DNA of 64,000 nt from positions 201,001 to 265,000 of the forward strand of contig JAWDGP010005891.1 in NCBI GenBank assembly GCA_033675545.1, written 5' to 3'. This document shows positions 54,910-64,000 of this stretch, in pieces (positions within the stretch are counted from its first letter, which is position 1; the number at the start of each line of letters is the position of its first letter). Both the position numbers and the translations under genes were made by a program. Source of the DNA: Elysia crispata (lineage: Eukaryota > Mollusca > Gastropoda > Plakobranchidae). The notes below the pieces were generated by a model. That model was not told the origin of the DNA. It saw only the letters and a list, made by a program, of their open reading frames with translations, and made no database searches.

Positions 54910-57900
54910 TCAGACGACAGTTTGAGACACAAGTATCTTGCTCTTGTAAGTTTCATAACACTCTTGCATCTCTTCCAAGGATTGATTGGCATCTATCACC
55001 TGATAGAGAATTGAAATCAAGCACAAAAAGAAATTGAGAGAACATTGATTTGAAAGTTAGCTAGCAAGTGCCATTATGGTAATGGAAAAAAAAAAAACAT
55101 CCTTGGAATTCTGTTGAATAAAGTGGGGAAGAAAGGAAAGAGATGTAAAATGATCAAGAGTCAAAACTGCCTAATTGCAAAACTTGAACATCTAGCAATG
55201 CTTTGCCAGTTGTTTTTTTCATCAGCCCCTTGGCTAGAGAACAATTCTTATTCTTGCACCTGTCTTACCAGCCATATAAATTATTCATTGAATGAATGGC
55301 TTTACATGGTTCAGCTTCCTTCTCTCCCCTTACTCAATTATACTTTCTGTTAAGGTAATATCTGTCTTCTTAGTGACGTATTGCTGCCATCAGATTTTAT
55401 ACATTCATTTTTTTAACCCTGAACTATAACTTGTGTCACTAAACATTCTAAATTCTTCAATCTCAGAACAACTGTCACTCAGTAACATGATGTATTTTTT
55501 TCACATGTTCTTAAACTCAATAAAACAGAAAGGTATTTACTAATCACACACACACACATTTAAAAATTAATTTATAAAAAAAAGGATTATTTAAGTGGTT
55601 AATATAAGATTTTGCTCTGAACTTACTAAGACTTCTGCAGGGCATGGGTCCTTTTTATGGATGAGCCAGTCTTCATATTTTTCATGGAGAGCTTTTAACA
55701 AATCCTTAAAATTTTGAAAAAAGGGAAAAAAAAATAAAGAAGTAAACAGTTGTTAAAAAGATAACTGCAAATACTGGAATGAAGCTAAAACATTTTTATT
55801 TAATCTTGCGGGAAATTAGTTTAGGATTAAGTTTTGACACCTACAAACAGTTTTCTTCCCACTTTCTCAGTTATGTAAAAAAAGTGATATACTACAGGAA
55901 TTAACCCCTAAATCTGAAACCCATTGTGCTTGGAAAAACTGACAATATATTCATGCATACATGTTTCTAAAAATTCTGTGTGAATAAAGACAAGTACTGC
56001 CCTAGAGTACCTGAATTATATCAAGCTTGACTATAAAAGCAAAAATACTAATTTAATCAAAAATACCACCTCATTGTACAAAATAATGAAAAGAAGAGAG
56101 GGATTGGATCTATCGGCTTATCACATATACACTTACATATACACACACCCAGTCCACAGCCTTGCTCCTTGGAATTACAATTCACACTGTGTTGTTTACG
56201 TTCATGCAAGCTCTCATTAAGTTTTTTGCTCAAAGTGTAACCACACCTCTTTTAAATTCTTCATCTTCCGACTTAGTACGCAATAACTGTCATTTTATCC
56301 CAACTGTACACCTAGAAATAGAATTACCCACCACTTTTTTCAGTAAGCCCAAATATAGCATGCTCAAATGAGATTAAAAAGTGTAACCAAAAGTTTTTAA
56401 GGCTCTAAAAACAGAAAGTGCTCATATGCATAAATGTGTTTAGGCAATGACTGCTGTATATATAGACAGTAAGTTTAATACTTCAAGTCTATAGATTTCA
56501 AGAGTGTAAAAATCCCTAAAACTAAACACAGACAGAAGTACTTCTGAATAAAATTGTCTGAAAATATTTTCACCATACCGCATCTCCCAAAGTGTCTCAA
56601 CACTGAGCGGCAAAAGCCTGAGATTTCTTGGGGGTATGGGGACATGCTTCCCCGTAAAATAAATAAAAAAAAAGGGTTCTTAATATGCCTTTTTATGACT
56701 ACTCTAAACAACTTTCACACACAAAAAAAAAGGCTACTTTTTGTGTTAAATTTTTCAACAGATTAAATCTTTTTATTTAAAAATAAATCATTTCAAGTTC
56801 AAAATATACTTCTAACTACTTTTAAATTCTAAAAACACATATTAAGACAACAGTTTCTTTCCAAATTTATAAAAGACAAGTTTGATTTTTTTATATATAT
56901 ATATATTCTTTAACTTAACAAAAACAACAAACAATTATTGCACACAGTCATGTAACCACATGGAACCAAATAAAAAAATTCTTTTTATCCAGCTGAAGTA
57001 AAATCTTTCAAAATTTTGTCTAACATGTTTGGACCAGTAAACTTACAACTGGAATGCCCTCTTCCTCTTTTCTGCATCGCTTCATTATTCTTTGATGAAG
57101 AAGTTCTGGATCTGTTCTCAAGTAAACTGCAAAAAAAAAAAAAGGTCAAAATAGTTAAAACTATGTATTGTATTTGTAGTTTTAAAGTAGAATAAATCAC
57201 GTGAAAGTGTCTCTGCTTGATGAAATTTGTTATGAAATATCTATTTTTAATCATTCAAGAATTTCAAAGCATCTGCAAGTGTCTTTGCTTACTTTATGCC
57301 ATAACTGTTTGGAAGTACAATGAAAAAAGGCACACCCATTACTATTAAACTTCAGAAATAACATACTGAGGGCTAAGGGCAAATGAAGCTAACACACCAA
57401 AATATGTTCAAAATTGTAACAGCAAATCAATACGAAATTTTCTATATAAGCATCGATCTTAACAATGTTGCTGTGCTCACCAAACAGATCAACTTGAATA
57501 TTTTGTGTAGAGAGAATCCAGTCATACCATTTGGTCAGGATAACATGTTCAATACCTGGCATCTTTCCACTGCAAATAAAATGATGACTGAGCCTCAGTG
57601 AACAAAGATATCAAATAAGACTGAATTCGTGGTAATTCCCTATCTGATTCATTTCACTTGCAAAAGTTTCACCACTTTAAAACTAAGATGACATTCAAAA
57701 CATAATTTATCAAAACATATCACTATCCTGGAAAATGTCTTTATGAGAAAAGATAAATTCCTTTAGTAATAAAAAGTGTTATTACTTCTCCACATATTTG
57801 ATCAATCTGGATGGTATAAAAATCTTTGCAAAAGAGATTACTTGAAATGGAATGTATCTGTGTGGTAAAAAGTCCCATCATGAGATTAATGTACCTTTCA

Positions 57901-60900
57901 AAAAGATTGTCTGTAAAGCAGTACTTGGCACTATATATAGACCTTTCCATCAGCCGAACATCTTTCACCTGTGAGTCAAACAGAATGACATTAATAAAAA
58001 GCAAAGAAAAAAAAATGGATCGAGGCAAACAGGAATAAGTTACACTATATTCTTAGATAGAAAGATTGAGAGAACTAAAAAAAAATAAAAATCCTAGTCA
58101 TCCCAGTCTTTGGCCATGACTTGAAGCAGTGTCCTCATAATGCTAATATAAACATTTATAAAGGTTATATAATTATGTATGTTATAAATCTAAAAGAACC
58201 CTGAACCGAAAAGAGCAGTTCAAGACAAATAGTTCTCTTTCTTATAAACCATTTAATAGGTTGATCGCCTTGAGAAAAAAATATAATTGATTACACAAAT
58301 GAAGGCTTACGATCTGCAGCCAACACAAAGAGGGAACACCTAAAAGCTTAAATATATCCACAATCTAAATTACATAGTTGACATTTTAGCTAAAAGTATT
58401 GCCTTTCACAAAATTGAATAGATTGTCCAACACTATAAAGAATCACATTCTTTAAATATGCAAGAAAGAAAGATACCAAAGAGTTCAAAAATGATTATTA
58501 TACCTATTCCATACGAATAAAAAAAAATTACCCTCAAATAGTTTAGTCTCCCTTAAAAATATATGGTTAAAAAAATGTCAAATTTCACTTAATGCTGACA
58601 TCCATTCTAAAAACTCTAAACCACTTTTAACAATACTCATCTATCAATAAATAAATTTTAAATATAGTATAAACCTGCGGTTGGTTGTGGTTCTGAAGCA
58701 TGGTAAGCTGAATGTACGTTTGCAGAGCCATGCCCCATCGTTCAGGATCAGTATACATGAGACCCTGAAATTATATTAATATATTAAAATAACACAATGA
58801 AAAGATAGTTCAGGCAAATCAACTAAACCAATAAAAAAATAAAAACAACACAACGCATTCATCTAGATGGACATTTAAGAGCCATCATTTTGACAATTTA
58901 TGTTCTAATGGTGATGATTGATTCATGTATTTTATTATCAACAAAAAACCCCCACTATGAATGGTAATAAATTTTTCACTTACTTCAAACCTAAATGTTT
59001 GTGCTATTTTTTCAGAACAGCTGTTCCAATGCATAATGTTTTAAAATTGACATTAAAAAAATATTCGTGTTGTGTGTTCAATCTTGAGAGTAAAAATCTT
59101 TGTAAATGGCAACAAAACTTACCAGTGCATTGTATCCTTCAACATTTCGCCACTTTTCAACTGGCTCAGCTAAAACCTATGTGTAAAATGATTTGCTGAT
59201 CAGATGCAAATAATAACATAATGCTGTCAAAGACAGTAAACAGAGAATAGATTCATGAGAAAAGATATCTCCTTTTAAGTTTTTATTAATCAAATAAAGA
59301 AAATACATAATAATTGTTGTGGAATAATGCTCACAGAAACAAATAAAATTTAAGCTTGAAACATGTCATGATGCAGAGTATTATAAGTAAAGTATGAAGA
59401 ATTTGGACCGTCAGACGAAAATTTTGATCCAGCTTCCACATTTGGTTTCTACAATAGAACTATCAATTCAATTATAACTTCAATGAGTTATGAATCTACT
59501 TTAGTACTTAAAAGCTTTGTTAAAAATCTTAATCTGAAGAAATTTACAGAAAAGGAAACTACTGCTACAAAATCGAGTCCTTCACTTTTTGGCAAAGTAA
59601 GTGAGCCAAATGTCTAGAACACTTTCCTTTTCATGAAATTTATAAAAAAAAATTGTTCGAAGGGGCCAGGAGCAAAAATTCTAATAATCTTTCACTACAA
59701 CTGCATTATTTGAACAAAAAATAAATCATTTTCAGTTTCTTTTTCAATTAGCATGTCATTACCAATAATGATTTATTAAAATTTAAGCATTTAAAAGCAT
59801 TTTGTTTTTGAAAATATACGTTATAAAATAACAAGCTCAATGATCAAATACCTCACAATTTTGAAAGGCTTCAAAATAATTCAGTAATGTTGTCTTCCCA
59901 CAGCCAATATTCCCCTCAATGCACACCTAAAGGGGAGGGGAAGAAAAAAAAAAAAGAAACATACAAGAACGAACATATGTCTGATCAACTTATTAATAAA
60001 ATTTGTTAAAGATTATATCAATTTATTGGAGATCAAGTTATGATCATTAGAATTTTTCATGTATAATTAATGTAATCTAATCTAAAGTTGGGCTTTAACG
60101 TATATAATATCATAGCATCATGGACATAGGATAACTGATAAAGCGTATCTGATTAGTTCAAACTTTTCAAAAATATATTTGAAAGTATAGTTATCCTATG
60201 AATTCTCCTTTCCCAAAGTTTTGTTGTTAATAGATTACACAAAATGACTATGACATGGCTTGGAATAAAAGCTAAAAAAAAAAAGATTATTGTTCTAGCT
60301 TGGTAAGTTTATAATCAAATGTTATTGAGTTTTATATGTTCAATCAGACAACTTTACATTATAAAAGGGAAATCTATAATGCACAAAATACCACATTTTT
60401 TTAAATATGCTCTTTAGAATCTAATGGATGGCATATGAAAATTGAAATTAAAGTATTGTATTTATTCTAATTTCTATATTTGAGACAAAATACAAAATGC
60501 CGAAAATAATTGACAACAACTTATTTATAAAGTTTAAAATATTTTTCAATATCTTTAATGACCTTTTAATAATTAAAATTTACAACCTCTAATTGTTTTA
60601 AATTTAGGACGAACAGTAGGCCCATTGGTGCACTTATTTTTTCTTACATGCAGATCTTTAATAATATCTAAAACTTTCAAAACGCATTACAGGTAATTAT
60701 CATTGTCATTTTAATAATTTTCATTTAAAAAATGTATGTAGAGACAGCTTATAATCATTCATTAAATAGCACGCAAACTAGGGCAAGATGTTTCAAATTA
60801 TTGGGAGCCTACAGTTATCCATTAAAAACCATTCAGATCACTTCACTCTGTTTATTATTGATGCACAAGAAAATTATCATGTACCTTCAATTGTAAGTTA

Positions 60901-61411
60901 TTAAAATAACAAACCAAATTAACTTTAACTAAGGCAATGCAGCTATAACATTTGATTCAGGCCCCACACACTTTTAAATCTTTAAATGAAACTAGAGTCA
61001 ATTAATCTTATCTAAAATTCTATACAGTAAGGTTAAAAAAAATTTCCTCATCAAAATCGTGCCCTTCTTTCCAAGCGCCTCGACTTTGCAAGATCAAGGT
61101 GTAGATCTAGTTCTATTCTAACCTTTTTCTAAATATCTACTTACAACAGTTTTATGGTTAGGTGAATTGGAATGATTCCAAGATGGTAAATATGCAAGAG
61201 CCTGAGATCTTGAACACCCAGGAAGATCACGTTTAAGCTTATCTGAATGCTGTGATGAAAAATTCATTTCAACAATTGTTGATTTCAGACCAAAGAAATA
61301 TTTTGAATGTTTGAAAAGAGCAGATCCAGATCTAAATCTACATATGTTGGTACTATGAGAGCACCCAAGTGCTGAGAGAGATAAGAGCATACAAGAACTC
61401 TTAATCATCAT
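54910..61411 (-). CDS. TK2: Mitochondrial-type deoxynucleoside kinase (TK2/dNK-like), 9 coding exons, 298 aa
   Basis: Exons in transcript order: 61145-61411, 59852-59926, 59123-59176, 58675-58764, 57895-57968, 57481-57569, 57047-57126, 55627-55704, 54910-54999; phases agree throughout. Role: phosphorylates deoxynucleosides with ATP (salvage of dNTPs; TK2 acts in mitochondria, insect dNK is broader). Visible: P-loop GNIGCGKTT (94-102), substrate-site [30 protein letters not shown], the conserved [15 protein letters not shown] carrying the catalytic ERS motif, [30 protein letters not shown] and LID-like [11 protein letters not shown], then [10 protein letters not shown] and VLVIDA. The first 89 residues include a basic, Ser-rich region without acidic residues for about the first 40, consistent with a mitochondrial presequence. 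Length is above human TK2 (265 aa) because of this N-terminus. The TK2 versus dNK label is not settled by sequence alone. Confidence 0.94.
55000..61144 (-). other. TK2: Introns of the deoxynucleoside kinase gene
   Basis: Introns lie at 59927-61144, 59177-59851, 58765-59122, 57969-58674, 57570-57894, 57127-57480, 55705-57046 and 55000-55626. All are AT-rich, with no embedded gene or clear repeat seen. Confidence 0.85.
61145..61411 (-). CDS. TK2: Deoxynucleoside kinase exon 1: N-terminal presequence region
   Basis: Starts [18 protein letters not shown] and ends KTV, which joins VCIEGN of exon 2 just as KTVICVEGN reads in vertebrate TK2. The ATG at 61409-61411 is adjacent to a second ATG; a downstream Met at residue 49 could give a shorter cytosolic form. 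The donor is GTAAGT. Confidence 0.85.
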
Positions 61412-61938
61412 TCAGAATGGCAATCTAAGCATAAAATGTAACGAGAGCTATAGCTCAGACCCACATGAAAACAGTAAGCAGCTTTTCTTAGCATTATGTA
61501 TTTCGTAATTGTGAAACCGAAAGAAGGTTATGTCTCTTTATGCCTTTTTGTCCTATTGAACTAGTTTTCACAATGTGGTAAACAACACAGCTTTCACTTT
61601 GGGGAATGATTTAGTCTTAAAAGTTTTCTCCAATAAATAAAAAAATAAAATTAACATAAATTAAGCGTGATTGTATCAATAATCGCGAAAAAAATTTCGA
61701 TCACAGCTAATTATAGAAATTCCTAAAGCACGCTTTTTAAAATCTTGTAATAATCTTTTCTTATAAAAGATTAAAATAAGAATCCATCAATCTAACCTAC
61801 AAGACTGGAGTTAACTGTGCCCCTGGATCTTTGGCAGACACGGTATGCTTTCCGAGAAACTGTGCTGAGTGTGCTCACAAAAACCTGTTAATTTTAACCT
61901 CATTCATTGGCATAAGAGTTTTACTTTTTGTCTTCAAA
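61412..61938. promoter_or_regulatory. Head-to-head promoter interval between the kinase and ABT1 genes
   Basis: Only 527 bp separate the two divergent start codons, so both promoters and 5'UTRs must share this interval unless either gene has a distant 5' exon. I see no TATA box in a convincing place. The frame upstream of the ABT1 ATG is open back to a TTG at 61831 but has no ATG. Confidence 0.55.
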
Positions 61939-64000
61939 ATGAGTGAAGACAAAGCTTCTTCTAAAACAAATGCAGAAAGTAAATACAGGCAGGCAACTGC
62001 CGAAGCAAAACACTCGGGAGCAAAGAGGAAATCTAAAGAAAAGTCGCGGTCTGGTGTCATATATCTCAGTTCAGTGCCAGAGTACATGAGTGTTCAAAAG
62101 CTGAGAAATATATTTTCTGAGTATGGCGAGGTGGGAAGAACATTTTTTCAACCTGTTGGTAAGTGTTCTAAATATGACATGGCAGTTTCAATCAAGATTT
62201 CTTAAATTTTAACACAGCTTTGTCTTTTTCTATCATGCCACCTAATGATAAATTGCTTCACATAACTCGCCTAGCAATTCCTGTGAAACATCATTTTACT
62301 CTGCCCTACACCATTGGAGTCGCTGAAAATGATTATTTTAAAGAAGATCAGATTGAAAATTTCTGTGCTATTCTTTATTCTGAGGAAATCTGGAATAAAA
62401 TAGCCATCTCATCTGAAAGTAGGCTAGGCCTATATACTATAGTCTCAATTCATAAATCTGCTCTCTTCAGATCCGTCTGAATACAATCAGAGAATAATGA
62501 TTTTGAATTAGATGTGTGGTTTGATACATGCCTTCTTAACTTTTGATTTATTTTCATTGTCTATAGATTTTGAGTCAATCAAAATGTCCAACTTTGGTCA
62601 CAACGTCAGGATTTCATTGACATCAAGGGATCAGCTTCTTTACTGTTTATTATAGTGAACAAATTCCATTGTCATTGTTCTTGTACGTAGACAAGGAGTT
62701 AACTTCAGTTGAAATGCAAGGTTCAGTCCTGGCTGGAGCAGATTTGATTTTAAGTTTGACTCTTGGAAAAGGCTCTTTACAAATAATATTTTGTCGCCAG
62801 ATGTGTATTCAGCAACTCAACTATAAAGACTCGAATTAAAAAATTGTATAAAAATGGTATTCGTCTGCTCCGTTGAGAATCATCATCCATAGTTGTATTT
62901 AATAGATGTAACCTTTGCTTTTAAAATAAATAGGTTGACATCTCTTATCTTATTCAGGTACAAAACAAAAAGGAGCACAGACTACTGACCTATTCAATTG
63001 GCTCAAATAGTGCTCTATATCTATGTCACACGGTTAAAAAAAGCATCAATTTATTTATAGTATTATTTTGAATATCTTCTTATACCAGTCAGTTCGAATT
63101 TTGAAATAAGGATCCGGTTCATTCGAAGCTGTCTTGGCGCTATTTTTCAATTCTGAAAGCACTTTTCCTGGCTTGTAAAACAGAGAAAGTAGAACTATGC
63201 TCCGTGTGGTAAGCGATTCTGGTGTGTGTGTTCTGCCCACGTTACAGGCAAGAGTCTGCTATAAGGCTAAGAGAAGGAAAGGGAAAGGGGTTAGGCCCAC
63301 GAACCAGGTGACCCCACCCACACACACTTGTAAGACATTCCTGATCTGTCATCCAGTTTTTTTTTTACTCTTGAACTTTATGTATCCTGATAATTCAAAT
63401 TTCGGATAATTTCAAGTCCTTTTTTTCTATCTCAATGGCTTCAAAATAACCAGACTCAACTGTATAACTATAAGCATTTTAATTTTTATTGAATTTATTT
63501 TCACAGAAAAAAGCTTCACTTACAAGAAGGGCTTGCTGTTTACAGAAGGATGGGTAGAGTTCAAAGACCACCGGGCTGCCAAATACGTTGCTGTCACACT
63601 GAATGCTACCCAGGTTGGAGGAAAAAAACGAAATCCCTGGTATAGTTGCATATGGACTGTCAAATTCCTGCCCAATTTCACCTGGACAGATGTTAATGCT
63701 GATAGAGAACTGAAGAGAGCAACATTTGACAGTAGAATCCGTGCAGATATTGCACAAGTAAAGAAACAAACAAATTTCTATGTGAGCAGTTATGAAAAGT
63801 CAAAGACTCTAGGTGAGATGAAAAAGCGTAGAGAAAAGCGTGGTGACAAATTTGAGACAAGAACATTTGGAGAGGGAGTACCACAGAGGCTTACAGATGA
63901 AGAAGTTAAAGCACAAAAGTCAAAGATAAGCCTATCTAGTCAGAAAGACAGAGGTGGCGAAAAACAGAGGAAGCAGAAGAAAACTTTTGTTGGCAATGAT
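61939..64000 (+). CDS. ABT1: ABT1/Esf2-family ribosome biogenesis RRM protein, partial at the window end
   Basis: Exons 61939-62158 and 63507 to at least 64000 are joined with a split Glu codon, giving 238 residues before the window ends. Human ABT1 is 272 aa, so little is missing. The family (yeast Esf2, human ABT1) acts in the nucleolus in small-subunit pre-rRNA processing; ABT1 was first named as an activator of basal transcription. Visible: a Lys/Ser-rich N-terminus, RRM RNP2-like GVIYLSSVPEYM (39-50), FSEYGEVGRTFFQP, RNP1-like FTEGWVEFKDHRAAK, VGGKKRNPWYSCIWTVKFL, FTWTDVNADRELKRATF and a long basic coiled tail. Start: the ATG at 61939 is the first in the frame. A small extra exon with a basic loop could lie in the 1.35-kb intron, since the RRM loop is short here. 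Confidence 0.92.
62159..63506 (+). other. ABT1: Intron 1 of ABT1
   Basis: 1,348 bp from GTAAGT to TTTTCACAG. Plus frame 62220-62480 is open but not in a splice context that extends the RRM. A GC-richer stretch at about 63200-63345 (AGGCCCACGAACCAGGTGAC and nearby) does not match a gene I know. Confidence 0.8.

Noticed and set aside
61831..61938. Upstream extension of the ABT1 frame
   Set aside because: It is open only from a TTG; the first ATG in frame is at 61939, which gives a normal ABT1 N-terminus.
61875..62087. Minus-strand 70-codon frame opposite ABT1 exon 1
   Set aside because: It is antisense shadow of a well supported coding exon.
63479..63884. Two minus-strand frames opposite ABT1 exon 2
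   Set aside because: They overlap a conserved RRM coding exon on the plus strand and have no similarity of their own.

Overview
This is an AT-rich, intron-rich animal nuclear window with no prokaryotic organisation. Short coding exons (about 50-315 bp) with GT..AG boundaries are separated by introns of 0.2-4.7 kb, and long GA/CT, CA and TA microsatellites are common. The encoded proteins are clear metazoan orthologues. The intron density, the GA-rich microsatellites and the style of the Rab22/31, syntaxin-16 and deoxynucleoside kinase proteins suggest an invertebrate, most likely a lophotrochozoan (mollusc, perhaps a gastropod). That taxonomic call is inference. All gene models were built by hand from splice sites, reading phase and family similarity, and every listed exon keeps phase with its neighbours.

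Layout: (1) 2235-11561, minus: a Rab22/Rab31-type small GTPase in 7 coding exons, 224 aa, with an unusual 27-residue tail after the usual terminal Cys-Cys. (2) 11562-20327: no recognised gene. It holds three long GA/CT microsatellites (one in Rab intron 1, two upstream), a 146-bp tandem duplication, an unexplained open frame, and the probable long 3'UTR of the next gene. (3) 20328-29481, minus: syntaxin-16 in 8 coding exons, 311 aa, plus a candidate 60-nt cassette exon inside a 4.65-kb first intron. (4) 29482-32038: divergent intergenic region. (5) 32039-47731, plus: mitochondrial leucyl-tRNA synthetase (LARS2 type) in 23 coding exons, 934 aa. (6) 47732-54909: convergent intergenic region with the 3'UTRs and a possible small two-exon open frame. 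(7) 54910-61411, minus: a TK2/dNK-like deoxynucleoside kinase in 9 coding exons, 298 aa. (8) 61412-61938: 527-bp head-to-head promoter interval. (9) 61939 to the window end, plus: ABT1/Esf2-type ribosome-biogenesis RRM protein, 2 exons, running off the window.

Functionally, two genes act in endosome/TGN membrane traffic (Rab22/31 and syntaxin-16), two serve mitochondrial gene expression and DNA precursor supply (LARS2 and the deoxynucleoside kinase), and one serves ribosome assembly (ABT1). They are ordinary housekeeping neighbours, not an operon or a specialised gene cluster, and I see no novel defence or mobile system. The most interesting leads are the Rab C-terminal extension, the duplicated splice acceptor before the last LARS2 exon, the recurrent AGATCTAGA-type palindromes near first exons, and two coding-like islands I could not identify.
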